A stretch of DNA of 54,384 nucleotides from NCBI GenBank assembly GCA_016208765.1, contig JACQXK010000032.1:1-54384 (forward strand). Reading direction: 5' to 3'. The notes beneath the pieces were generated by a model that made no database searches, was not told the DNA's origin, and saw only the letters and a list, made by a program, of their open reading frames with translations. How positions within the stretch are numbered: the stretch's first letter is position 1; every line of letters begins with the position of its first letter. Shown here piece after piece: positions 37,349 through 45,602 of this stretch. This DNA comes from Candidatus Omnitrophota bacterium (GTDB taxonomy: Bacteria > Omnitrophota > Gorgyraeia > Gygaellales > Profunditerraquicolaceae). The position numbers and the translations under genes were made by a program.

Positions 37349-39444
37349 TATTTATTTAGCAATTTCTCAACAGCCTCTAAAACTTCCTCAACAGTTATCA
37401 TTTCCATACATTTAATCTTTGCGCACTTTGATCTATAGCAAGGCGCACAAGCAAGGTCTTTAAAAATTAAAGAGCAATTCTTTGATAAAGGCATATGACG
37501 GCGGTAATCCGTCGGGCCAAAGAGCGCAACAAAAGGCGTCTTTACCGCACAGGCGATATGTAGCGGGGAAGAATCCGGGCTGACAAAAACATTACAGCGC
37601 CTGATCAGGTATGCTAATTGATTTATTGATGTTTTCCCGCAGGCATTAATAATTTTTACTGACTTAACTGAATTTACAATCCTCCCTGCAATTACTGCCT
37701 CTTCTTCTGTGCCCGTGATTACTACCCGGATATCGCGCCGCCCCAGCTCTTCGCAAAACTTCTCAATACGCACAAGCGGCCAGTTCTTGGTCTGCCAACG
37801 CGAACTCGCACTTATATTTATCCCCACCAGCTTCTGCTGCGGGCTCAACCACTGGGTACTTAAGAAATCATCAATATACTTCTTGTCTTCTTCAGACGGC
37901 CATAATTCAAGCTGTTCATCTTTTAATTCAATACCCAGCAAATTTAACATCCTGAACTGATGCGTAACAGGATCAAGAACAGGTTTCTCGTCTTTAATCT
38001 TATTATTTAACAAAAATGAAAACTTTTTATTGTCATAACCGTAGCGTTGCAAAATACCTGAGAAAAACGCCAAGAGACGGCTCTTGCGGTTATTTTGTAA
38101 ATCAATGGAAATATCAAAACCCTTTGCCCTTAAGATACCGGATAAGTTCATTATCCCACGCCAGCCCTTATCTTTATTTTTAAAATCAACCACCAATAAC
38201 TCATCAATATATGGGCATCTCATCAACACGTCCTTTGATTCCTCTGAAACCAAAAAACTAATTTTATAGTTAGCGCGGGGAAATTTCTCGCGTATTGCCC
38301 TTAATGCCGCAGTTGATAAAATGATATCCCCGAGGGAACTGAACTTAATAATCAAGACCTTAAAATTAGCCAAGGCATCCTGGTATACCTCAAGCGTATT
38401 TTTTAGCATTAAATCAACGTTATATTTTTCCTGAACCTTGTTATAGGCATTTTTTGCAAGGCTTTCGGCAAAAACAGGGTCCTTAAATATTTTCTCAACA
38501 GCATCGGCCATGCCAGCCGGATCGGCCGGCGGCACCAAAAGGCCATTCTTCTGGTCATCTATAATATCAATCACGCCTCCGACTTTAGTGGCTACAACCG
38601 GCACACCCGAGGCCTGCGCTTCAATAATTACCCTGCCAAATGCTTCATGAGTAGTGGTTGCTAAAACTAAAACATCTAAATTTGAAAGGATCTCCGGAAC
38701 ATCTTTCTGATATCCCAAAAATACCGTATTATTCCACAAACCAAGCCTTCTTACCAGAACCTGCAGCTGCTCTTTATACGCTTCTTTTGATTGCGGGGCA
38801 TCACCTACAATCCAAATTTTTAAATTCGCCACATTTCTGGCAAGTTTTGCCATCGCCTTAATAAAATAAAGATGCCCTTTGAGCGGAGTGATCCTTCCGA
38901 TAATGCCGACATTAAAAACATCTTTTCTTTTTGCCCGCGGATTTAAAAATTTAAACTTTTCAAGGTCCACGCTGCGGGAAATTATCCTGATCCTTTCATG
39001 AGCAAGCCCAAAATCATCAATCATATGCCGGGCTATAACATTGCTTAAAGCAATAACTCTCTTGCCCCAGGCCATAGGAAAACTGAAAAGATGCTTACTA
39101 TAATAACCATGACAGGTGGTAATAAAAACTGTCCCGGTCCTGCGGCAGGCAAAATATGCAATCCACGCCGGCATGCGCGAACGGGCATGCACAATATCAA
39201 TTTTTTCTTTCTTAATAATCTCAACCAGTTTTGGAATAACCCTAAGCATGGTAAAAACAGACTTCTTCTCAACCGGCAGGCAATAATGGAGAGCTCCTGC
39301 AGCCTCAAGCTCTTTAACTAATCCGCCTCCTGCTGAAACAACCACTGCCTTATGCCCGGACCTAACCAGATATTTGGCCAAATCAAGGGTGCCTGTTTCA
39401 ACCCCTCCGACATTTAACTCCGGTAAAACCTGTAATATATTCAT
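37348..39444 (-). CDS. GT4-GT9 fusion glycosyltransferase
   Basis: The 698-residue protein joins a GT4 module (about 1-363) to a GT9 module (about 364-698). The GT4 part has LPELNVGGVETGTLDLAKYL, TTCHGYYSKHLFSFPMAWGK and HEAFGRVIIEAQASGVPVVA (EX7E near 275). The GT9 part begins KVLIIKFSSLGDIILSTAAL, with VSPDSSPLHIACAVKTPFVA near 625 and FGPTDYRRHMP. Two transferases in one chain could add consecutive sugars to the growing core. The gene starts 1 nt after the acyltransferase fusion stop. Confidence 0.9.
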   Translation of the reverse strand: MNILQVLPELNVGGVETGTLDLAKYLVRSGHKAVVVSAGGGLVKELEAAGALHYCLPVEKKSVFTMLRVIPKLVEIIKKEKIDIVHARSRMPAWIAYFACRRTGTVFITTCHGYYSKHLFSFPMAWGKRVIALSNVIARHMIDDFGLAHERIRIISRSVDLEKFKFLNPRAKRKDVFNVGIIGRITPLKGHLYFIKAMAKLARNVANLKIWIVGDAPQSKEAYKEQLQVLVRRLGLWNNTVFLGYQKDVPEILSNLDVLVLATTTHEAFGRVIIEAQASGVPVVATKVGGVIDIIDDQKNGLLVPPADPAGMADAVEKIFKDPVFAESLAKNAYNKVQEKYNVDLMLKNTLEVYQDALANFKVLIIKFSSLGDIILSTAALRAIREKFPRANYKISFLVSEESKDVLMRCPYIDELLVVDFKNKDKGWRGIMNLSGILRAKGFDISIDLQNNRKSRLLAFFSGILQRYGYDNKKFSFLLNNKIKDEKPVLDPVTHQFRMLNLLGIELKDEQLELWPSEEDKKYIDDFLSTQWLSPQQKLVGINISASSRWQTKNWPLVRIEKFCEELGRRDIRVVITGTEEEAVIAGRIVNSVKSVKIINACGKTSINQLAYLIRRCNVFVSPDSSPLHIACAVKTPFVALFGPTDYRRHMPLSKNCSLIFKDLACAPCYRSKCAKIKCMEMITVEEVLEAVEKLLNK

Positions 39445-39445
39445 C

Positions 39446-41392
39446 TCACAATATTTTCTCTAATGCCTCTTTTACTATTGACCTATCCTCTATAACCTGT
39501 ACCTGCGGTTTGTTAACCATAATATTCTCAACCACAAAATTTAAATCTTCTGGTTTTGTCAAATAAATGTATTTTTTCATGGCGCAATATTCAAGGAACC
39601 TGCGGTGCTTTTCTCCTAATCCGTCAGCTTCAAAAACTAAAACATGCTTTCCGCTTGAAGCAGCCTCAGAAATCATAGAAATGCTCTCTGCTGAAACAAC
39701 CACAATCTTGCTTAAACCCAATATCCCTCCTACTGCCTCGGGAATATTATTCTTATTGGCTATAACTAAAAGCTTGCAACGCGGATAATCTTTAAGTTCC
39801 TGTTCAAATATATTCTCAACTTCCTGTGAGGTCCTGCGAGAAGTAGTCGCCAGAATGTTCATGCCTAATTTTTCTGAAGCAAGTTTAATCTGCCGGATTA
39901 CTTCTAAAACGGAGTTCTTTTCTAATTTAAAATTCTTCGCATCTCCTCCGATTAATAAACCAATATGTAGATCTGTAGCACGTAAACCGTGCGCTGTGTG
40001 CCTTGTGCTCTGCAATAATTTATCAGATTGATTCCTTAAATAATCCTGATTGATCAAATTCAATGCTCCGTTAGTCACAACAACATTCTTGCTCCTTGGC
40101 GGATTGTCATGACGCGGCATAACCACCAAATCAAACTTTCCTTCATTCAATATCGCCGGGCGCATAATAATAACTGATTTTGCAAGATTTTCTCTTGATA
40201 TCAAATAGTTTACAGCGGTTAAAGATGAACCACAGGACACGACAACATTGGGTTTCTTGTCTACAAGTGCCTTATAGGAGCTATTCTCAAGGCAAGACTT
40301 TAAACAATCCAGGCATCCTTGACAAGTATATTTACCGGATAAGAAACTTGCGCACGAAAATATCCTTCGCGACATTCTTGACTTAAACTTGATTTCCGAA
40401 TATTCAACATTGGCCTTAATGCCTTTTTCCTGCCAAGCATCCTCCATGATCTTTGCCAGGGCTTGGGCCTGGCGCAAATGACCTGTCTTGGCGTCTGACA
40501 AAATAAGGATGTTTTTTTGATCGCTATACTTCCAGATTTTATAGGTCCAGAGATACTCCTGCGGATAAAGCCTGATATATTTCTCAAATATATGCGTCAA
40601 TTCCTGAATGTTATCGCGGATATCCGCGGCCCGGTTATTAGTAACTTTTAATTCAAATGGTTTCTCAATAAAGAGTTTAATATGTGGCCCGTGCACACGA
40701 GTAAAAAAAACCGGCAGGATCACCGACTGATATTTTAAAGACAACCTTATAGCACCAGAAGCCATAGCTGCATTACGGCCGAAGAATTTTACCAAAACGC
40801 CGTTTTTACCTCCCTGATCCATAGTCAAGCCCACTGCCTCGTTATTTTTTAATATGCCGATCAAATTTCTGGTCTGGTTCTGGCGCTGGATTAATTTACA
40901 TCCGCTCTTTTGGCGGTAGGAATTTAGCAATCCTTCAATAAGCTTAAATTTCTTCTGGTTGCGCACAAACATGCTGTAAGGATACCCCAAATTAGCAGAA
41001 ATTATATTGGAAAGCTCCCAGCTTCCCTCGTGCACCGGAAGAAGTATCACGCCCTTGCCTTTTTTAAAAGCCTCAGAAAGATTATCAAGGCCTTCAATAG
41101 ACACGTATTTATTTATATAATGCTTATCAACAAGAGGGATTAAAAATACTTCAATGAGGTTCTGACCGAAAGACTGATAGAACTTGCGTGTTATACGGTT
41201 AATTTCAGACGGCGAATATTCGCTCCCCAGGGCAGCCTTGATGTTGGAATAACTGAGCGCTTTATGTTTCAGGTCAAGGCAAAAAATCAGGTCGCCAAGC
41301 CTTCTCCCGAGAAATAAACTAAAATCAATCGGGAATTTCCTGATAATAAATCCAAGGCCTTTAAAGAGAATAAAGCTGATGTATTCTGTCAT
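39446..41392 (-). CDS. LpxL-type lipid A acyltransferase fused to an ELM1-like (DUF1022) domain
   Basis: The first half (about 1-295) is a lysophospholipid/lipid A acyltransferase: LPVHEGSWELSN near 115 (HX4E catalytic dyad), GLTMDQGGKNGVLVKFFGR near 190 and PVFFTRVHGP. The second half (about 296-648) begins ILILSDAKTGHLRQAQALA and has VVSCGSSLTAVNYLI, RHDNPP, LLIGGDAKNF and VVSAESISMISEA, features of the mitochondrial fission ELM1-like family, which has a glycosyltransferase-like fold. A set of C-rich residues (CQGCLDCLKSC near 350) is unusual. A heptamer tract (39975-40009) interrupts the second half at residues about 461-473. The pairing with lpxK (32-nt overlap) puts it in late lipid A assembly. 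Confidence 0.82.
   Translation of the reverse strand: MTEYISFILFKGLGFIIRKFPIDFSLFLGRRLGDLIFCLDLKHKALSYSNIKAALGSEYSPSEINRITRKFYQSFGQNLIEVFLIPLVDKHYINKYVSIEGLDNLSEAFKKGKGVILLPVHEGSWELSNIISANLGYPYSMFVRNQKKFKLIEGLLNSYRQKSGCKLIQRQNQTRNLIGILKNNEAVGLTMDQGGKNGVLVKFFGRNAAMASGAIRLSLKYQSVILPVFFTRVHGPHIKLFIEKPFELKVTNNRAADIRDNIQELTHIFEKYIRLYPQEYLWTYKIWKYSDQKNILILSDAKTGHLRQAQALAKIMEDAWQEKGIKANVEYSEIKFKSRMSRRIFSCASFLSGKYTCQGCLDCLKSCLENSSYKALVDKKPNVVVSCGSSLTAVNYLISRENLAKSVIIMRPAILNEGKFDLVVMPRHDNPPRSKNVVVTNGALNLINQDYLRNQSDKLLQSTRHTAHGLRATDLHIGLLIGGDAKNFKLEKNSVLEVIRQIKLASEKLGMNILATTSRRTSQEVENIFEQELKDYPRCKLLVIANKNNIPEAVGGILGLSKIVVVSAESISMISEAASSGKHVLVFEADGLGEKHRRFLEYCAMKKYIYLTKPEDLNFVVENIMVNKPQVQVIEDRSIVKEALEKIL
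39975..40009. repeat. Degenerate heptamer array inside the ELM1-like half
   Basis: Five successive 7-nt units (GTAGCAC, GTAAACC, GTGCGCT, GTGTGCC, TTGTGCT) lie in frame and code for a basic stretch with RHTAHGLRAT. The 35-nt length is not a multiple of three, so flanking bases must restore the frame. Confidence 0.5.
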
Positions 41393-42500
41393 AAAATCTT
41401 TCTTTTCCGGTTATGATTTTTATGGCAATGCGCAATATATAAATTCGTAACTCGTCCCGACGCGCTATTCCATAGAGGTCGGGATCCCGACTGAACCGAA
41501 GGTGAACGTCGGGATAATTCGTAACTCGTAATTCGTAAAGACGGGAGGCATCTTTTTCAGTAGTAACCAAGATTTCCATGCCCCTCTCTTTCGCCTGCCG
41601 GGCAATGCCCTCTAAATCACTCTGAGAATAATTATAATGATCAGCAAACTTAAAAGATAAACCAACCTTCAGGCCCAATCCAGAGGCCAATTTTTCAAAA
41701 GAATCCGGGTCGCCGATTCCGGAGAACAAAGCAGCGTTCTTGCCGGAAAATGTTTCCAGAGACAAGGGCTTCTCCGGCTGCCCTAACTCATAAAAATACT
41801 GCGGGCTATGCTCAGACTCAATTAATAGCGCCCCAGGGTTAAGGCCAGCCAGAAAACTTTTTAGGCCCTGACTGTCTTTAATAAAATTGGTTTTAGTTAA
41901 AACAAATACATCGGCGCGTTTTAACCCGCAAAGCGGCTCGCGCAAAATACCCCGCGGAAGTAAATGCTTATTCCCAAAAGGATTAACCGCATCAATGGCA
42001 ACAATTTCTAAATCTTTTTTTATCCTCCACTGCTGAAAACCATCATCCAAGATTACCGTATCAGCCTTATAATCCTGGATTGCTTTTTTTGCAGAGTGTA
42101 TGCGATTGCTGTCAACAATCACAGGAATGTTTGTAAGATTTCTCTGTAGCATAAACGGCTCATCTCCCATTATTAAACTTTGCCCAGAAGAAGAATCGGC
42201 AGTCTTTGGTAATTTCTTGTATCCGCGAGTTAAAATTGCAGGATTTTTCCCGTTGGATTTAAGATACTCTGCGATTAGCTGCACTAAAGTGGTCTTTCCT
42301 GTGCCCCCTAAAGTAATATTCCCCACGCTGATTACCTTACATCCCAGACGAAAAGACCTTAAGCGGCTAAAAATGATCAAGCCTCTAACAACTATTGCAT
42401 ATAAAAATGAAAACAGGTATAAAAACCCTTTTAACAGCAAAGGGATTGGCCCTTTTATCCTGTCTGTAGCTAAATCATAGAGATAATCCCGTAGGCTCAA
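41361..42500 (-). CDS. lpxK: Tetraacyldisaccharide 4'-kinase with a repeat-derived insertion
   Basis: LpxK phosphorylates the 4' position of the lipid A precursor at the inner membrane. The 379-residue protein has an N-terminal membrane helix, the P-loop GNITLGGTGKTTLVQLIAEY near 58, LTRGYKK near 94, DDGFQQW near 145 and the family motif ADHYNYSQSDLE near 290 followed by VTTEKDASRL near 310. Straight after this motif, residues about 321-353 are coded by a repeat unit (41442-41536) with no counterpart in usual LpxK; the normal C-terminal strand then resumes (RIYILRIAIKI). It overlaps the acyltransferase start by 32 nt and the DUF502 gene by 4 nt. Confidence 0.93.
   Translation of the reverse strand: MSLRDYLYDLATDRIKGPIPLLLKGFLYLFSFLYAIVVRGLIIFSRLRSFRLGCKVISVGNITLGGTGKTTLVQLIAEYLKSNGKNPAILTRGYKKLPKTADSSSGQSLIMGDEPFMLQRNLTNIPVIVDSNRIHSAKKAIQDYKADTVILDDGFQQWRIKKDLEIVAIDAVNPFGNKHLLPRGILREPLCGLKRADVFVLTKTNFIKDSQGLKSFLAGLNPGALLIESEHSPQYFYELGQPEKPLSLETFSGKNAALFSGIGDPDSFEKLASGLGLKVGLSFKFADHYNYSQSDLEGIARQAKERGMEILVTTEKDASRLYELRVTNYPDVHLRFSRDPDLYGIARRDELRIYILRIAIKIITGKERFYDRIHQLYSL
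41442..41536. repeat. Palindromic repeat unit inserted in lpxK
   Basis: The unit has heptamers at both ends (AATTCGT, AACTCGT at 41442-41455; AATTCGT, AACTCGT, AATTCGT at 41516-41536). Between them are two tandem hairpins, each TCCCGAC, a 16-nt loop, GTCGGGA (41455-41484 and 41485-41514). The lpxK reading frame stays open through all of it. Confidence 0.75.
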
Positions 42501-43087
42501 GGTTTAAACACCCCTCCAGAAATGATTATTTTTAAAGCATTTGTAATGGAAATGTCAGGAAACTTAATTTCTTCTTTTGGGAGAAAAACAACATATCCGG
42601 AAAACGGTCCAGGGGTTGTCGGCATAAATACCGCAGCCATTTCTTTACCGCAAGCTGAGGTTATCTGCTGAAAATTCTCATTGGTCAGAAAACCCAGCGA
42701 CCAGATCCCTTTAGAAGGATACTCAACTAAAACTACTTTTTTAAATCCAAATTCCTTCTGGGCCATAATGAACTGGATAATCTGCTTTAAGGTCGGATAA
42801 ATTTTATTAACAAGCGGAAGGCTGGAAAACCACTTCTCAAGCTGAGGATATATTTTCCTGCCGAGAAAACGCGTGGCCATAAACCCGATAAAAAGTATAA
42901 CAACCAAAAAAAGCAGTAATCCTAAACCGGGGATGTAAAAACCAAGGGTTTCTTTTAAGTAAACATTTAAAAACCTGCCTAATATCCCATCTACTAACTG
43001 AAAAGCCGCCACCAAGACATAAATAGTCAAAAAGACAGGGACAGCGACTGCTAATCCTGTGACAAAATAACGCTTGAGTGGTTTCAT
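42497..43087 (-). CDS. DUF502 family membrane protein
   Basis: The 196-residue protein has two N-terminal transmembrane helices (about 7-33 and 50-72), with VTGLAVAVPVFLTIYVL at the start and FMATRFLGRKIYPQLE after the second. The conserved LPLVNKIYPTLKQII region and a soluble beta-rich tail with MAAVFMPTTPGPFSGYVVF complete the family pattern. The function is not established; in plants a DUF502 relative (LCV-type) is membrane linked. It lies between the GDT1-type gene and lpxK, overlapping lpxK by 4 nt. Confidence 0.85.
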   Translation of the reverse strand: MKPLKRYFVTGLAVAVPVFLTIYVLVAAFQLVDGILGRFLNVYLKETLGFYIPGLGLLLFLVVILFIGFMATRFLGRKIYPQLEKWFSSLPLVNKIYPTLKQIIQFIMAQKEFGFKKVVLVEYPSKGIWSLGFLTNENFQQITSACGKEMAAVFMPTTPGPFSGYVVFLPKEEIKFPDISITNALKIIISGGVFKP

Positions 43088-43096
43088 ACACCCTCC

Positions 43097-43369
43097 TTAA
43101 ATTACCTTAAATAGTATCAAAACTCCCATAATAATAAATGTGGCGGCCCCGAAATATCGGATTAATTCCGGACTGATATATTTGGCAAGAAGCGCTCCAA
43201 TCAAAACCGAAATCACGGTTACCAGCATATATGCGCAAACTGAACCCACCCAAACAGATGCCGGCCTTCCCGTCTTTGCTGTCATGCCTATGCCGACAAG
43301 TTGTGTTTTATCCGCGAGTTCAGCCCAAAATACCGCAACAAAAGTAGCAATAAATATCTTCCAGTCCAT
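43097..43369 (-). CDS. GDT1/TMEM165 (UPF0016) family transporter, half-size
   Basis: The 90-residue membrane protein carries one copy of the family motif ELADKTQLVGIGM (E-x-D-K-T) in the first helix, and has three hydrophobic segments. Full-size members have two such repeats, so this one would act as a dimer. Family members export Mn2+ or Ca2+. I start it at the ATG at 43369, where GGAG lies about 8 nt upstream; the frame opens to 43414 but with no ribosome-binding site. It has its own probable promoter and leader. Confidence 0.85.
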   Translation of the reverse strand: MDWKIFIATFVAVFWAELADKTQLVGIGMTAKTGRPASVWVGSVCAYMLVTVISVLIGALLAKYISPELIRYFGAATFIIMGVLILFKVI

Positions 43370-43414
43370 AGATTTCTCCTTTTTGTTAATACTTTCAAAA
43401 ATAACAAGAAACAA

Positions 43415-43476
43415 TCTTGCCGGAAGAAATGTTGCCTTTCCAGCAAAAAGCTAAGAATTTCTTCAAAGAGATTAAA
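43415..43476 (-). other. Hairpin in the leader of the GDT1-type gene
   Basis: In the roughly 107-nt leader, GCTGGAA and TTCCGGC (minus strand) form a 7-bp stem with one G-U pair and a 12-nt loop. I looked for the yybP-ykoY manganese riboswitch that often precedes such transporters and do not see its conserved bases. Confidence 0.25.
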
Positions 43477-43481
43477 TTGTT

Positions 43482-43510
43482 ATATTATCACAAGTTACGA
43501 GAATGGGCAA
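43482..43510 (-). promoter_or_regulatory. Probable promoter of the GDT1-type gene
   Basis: On the minus strand TTGCCC (43505-43510) and TAATAT (43482-43487) are 17 nt apart, with a leader of about 107 nt before the ATG at 43369. The match to the sigma-70 consensus is moderate (four of six in the -10 box). Confidence 0.4.
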
Positions 43511-43528
43511 GATAATCCAGCAGGCCTT

Positions 43529-44260
43529 TTACGCGTCCTGATCCAAAGACATCAAAGAAAGGTTTCGTTCAATAAATCCGAGGATTTTTTCCTGAAGCTT
43601 AGGCTGGATATGCACAAATTCAACCCCTATCCCGGGATAAAAATGCGGTTGGACCTGCTTGTCCGGAAGCCAGACAATTTTAGCCTCCAGTTCTATTTCT
43701 TCGTTTTTTGGCGGGAGTTTCATTTTAAGGATCACTTCATCTCCAAGCTTAAATTTACCGCAGCCGAAGATAAAAGCCCCGATTGCGCTTAAATTTAAGA
43801 TGTCAAGCTTTAAGCACTCCGGAGTCTTAGCATGTTTTGACTTTAGCTCAATTTTAATATCAATAGGAAGCCTTTTAAATCTGCGCCTTAATTGCATCTT
43901 CTTGATATTCTCAATGGCCTTGTCTTCCTCAAAACTTTTTATCGCAGATTCCTCAGAAGAGAATATCTCTATGGTTTTGTCAAGCCCGGAAACAGAAAAA
44001 ACATTTCTTATGTGCGAAGGCACGTTTACAAACTTCATCCTGCCGTTAGTATTCGCCACCTCTTTATAGGCAATCACAATCGCAGACACGCCCATATAAT
44101 CAACAAAATCCACTTCCTCAAAATTACAAAGCAGATCATTGTAGCCATCTCTTACGCACTGCCCGACAGCTTCAATAAAATTAGCTGCGTCTACATCAAC
44201 ACGGCCGGCCAAATCAATGATCACCAAATTATTCTTTTGCCTCGCCCTGATTTCTAACAT
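43529..44260 (-). CDS. STAS-PilZ two-domain protein
   Basis: The N-terminal half (about 1-105) is an anti-sigma-factor-antagonist (STAS) domain with VIIDLAGRVDVDAANFI and CNFEEVDFVDYMGVSAIVIA; the Ser/Thr phosphorylation site is approximated by GVS. The C-terminal half (about 125-240) is a PilZ domain with the c-di-GMP signature RRRFKR and the downstream LNLSAIGAF. I start at the ATG at 44260, preceded by AGGAG at 7 nt; nine more residues are possible upstream. It probably links c-di-GMP to a partner-switch. It has no cyclase neighbour. Confidence 0.88.
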   Translation of the reverse strand: MLEIRARQKNNLVIIDLAGRVDVDAANFIEAVGQCVRDGYNDLLCNFEEVDFVDYMGVSAIVIAYKEVANTNGRMKFVNVPSHIRNVFSVSGLDKTIEIFSSEESAIKSFEEDKAIENIKKMQLRRRFKRLPIDIKIELKSKHAKTPECLKLDILNLSAIGAFIFGCGKFKLGDEVILKMKLPPKNEEIELEAKIVWLPDKQVQPHFYPGIGVEFVHIQPKLQEKILGFIERNLSLMSLDQDA

Positions 44261-44295
44261 TAAATCTCCTGTCTTTCTTAAAACCACCTAATAAA

Positions 44296-44324
44296 ATATT
44301 ACCACAAATAAAAACAGCGGACAA
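44296..44324 (-). promoter_or_regulatory. Probable promoter of the STAS-PilZ gene
   Basis: TTGTCC (44319-44324) and TAATAT (44296-44301) on the minus strand, 17 nt apart, about 35 nt before the ATG at 44260. The pattern is very similar to the promoter proposed at 43482-43510. Confidence 0.4.
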
Positions 44325-44339
44325 TCTATTTAAAATACA

Positions 44340-45602
44340 TTACAAAACCAGCGTTTCTATAAGCTTAATATTTCTTTGTGTAGCTCCGAGATTTTCTTTG
44401 ATAACCTTTTGCGCGTTCTTACCCATAGAAATCCCCAAATTTTCATCACTTAAAAGAACGCTTATCTTATCTCTTAATTCTTTCGTATTATTAACCTGCA
44501 TTGCAGCAGAATTTTTAAGGAATAAACTTGCTGTATCGCGAAAATTAAACATAAACTGACCAAAAATAACCGGCTTTGCCAAAGAAGCAGGTTCTAAAAT
44601 ATTATGCCCGCCTTTTTTTATAAGGCTACCTCCGACAAATACAATGTCGGCAATTGCGTAATAATTTAAAAGCTCCCCTATTGTGTCCAGGATAAATATA
44701 GGGTTAGTTGGGTTAGCTGGGTTAAGGACGCTTATTCTGACAGGTTCAAAACCAAAACCCCTTATTAAAACACTAATCTCTTCAGCGCGTTCAGGATGGC
44801 GCGGGGCAATTAAAAGTTTTAAATCAGGAAAATTTGTAAGCAAACTTTTATATGCTTCCAAAATTATTTTTTCCTCTCCGGGATGGGTTGATCCCGCAAC
44901 CAGAAGTTTTTCTTTAGCTGTAATTGCTAACTTTTCTTTATAATTCTTATAGTTTTTTTCTGAAAATTCACAACCATTCAAGTCAAATTTCATGTTTCCT
45001 GTTACCTTAATTTTATCAACTTTTGCTCCTATTGCCGCTAACCTGTCTGCATCCGTCTGTGTCTGGGCACAAAATAGGCATATTTTATTTAAAAGAGGTT
45101 TTAAGAAAACCTTCAGCATAAAATATCCCCGAAACGAACCATCAGAAATCCTGGCGTTCACCACCGCCACAGGAATCTTCTTTTTCCATAAACAAGTGAT
45201 CAGGTTTGGCCAGATTTCAGTTTCAGCAATAATAAACAAACTCGGATTCACGCGGGTAAGAACCTTTTTAACGATGAAACTAATATCCAAAGGCAGATAA
45301 CAAACAAGATCTCCCTGCCTGGCAATTGCTTGGGCTATTTTATTTCCCGTAGGCGTAACCGTAGAAATTACAAATTTCTTATCAGGATAAGTTTTTCTTA
45401 AGCCATCTACCAAACCCCGAACAGCCATTGCCTCTCCGACGCTAACTGCGTGTATCCAGATTGGCCGGCCCAAATTCAGGCCTTTTGGTAAAACTCCCAG
45501 CCTCTGCCATAAACCAGAGTGAAATTTCCGGCGCAAAAGATAGATTGGAAAGTAAATTAAAAGAATTACCAGAGCTATAAAATTATAAACTATAATCATC
45601 AT
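44340..45602 (-). CDS. waaA: 3-deoxy-D-manno-octulosonic acid (Kdo) transferase
   Basis: WaaA transfers Kdo from CMP-Kdo to lipid A precursor at the inner membrane. The 420-residue protein has an N-terminal membrane anchor (about 4-22), then WIHAVSVGEAMAVRGLVDGL (near 48), ISTVTPTGN near 80, ETEIWPNLI near 127, GSTHPGEEKIILEAY near 240 and FVGGSLIKKGGHNILEPA near 325. A nonamer tract codes for the NPANPTNP segment at about 293-301. It overlaps xer by 4 nt. CMP-Kdo comes from the kdsB gene in the same locus. Confidence 0.96.
   Translation of the reverse strand: MMIIVYNFIALVILLIYFPIYLLRRKFHSGLWQRLGVLPKGLNLGRPIWIHAVSVGEAMAVRGLVDGLRKTYPDKKFVISTVTPTGNKIAQAIARQGDLVCYLPLDISFIVKKVLTRVNPSLFIIAETEIWPNLITCLWKKKIPVAVVNARISDGSFRGYFMLKVFLKPLLNKICLFCAQTQTDADRLAAIGAKVDKIKVTGNMKFDLNGCEFSEKNYKNYKEKLAITAKEKLLVAGSTHPGEEKIILEAYKSLLTNFPDLKLLIAPRHPERAEEISVLIRGFGFEPVRISVLNPANPTNPIFILDTIGELLNYYAIADIVFVGGSLIKKGGHNILEPASLAKPVIFGQFMFNFRDTASLFLKNSAAMQVNNTKELRDKISVLLSDENLGISMGKNAQKVIKENLGATQRNIKLIETLVL
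44701..44727. repeat. Nonamer repeat inside waaA
   Basis: Three 9-nt units (GGGTTAGTT, GGGTTAGCT, GGGTTAAGG) code on the other strand for an Asn-Pro-X repeat in WaaA. The unit length keeps the frame. Confidence 0.6.

Noticed and set aside
43370-43480. yybP-ykoY manganese riboswitch before the GDT1-type gene
   Set aside because: Only a simple hairpin is visible; the conserved riboswitch bases are not there.
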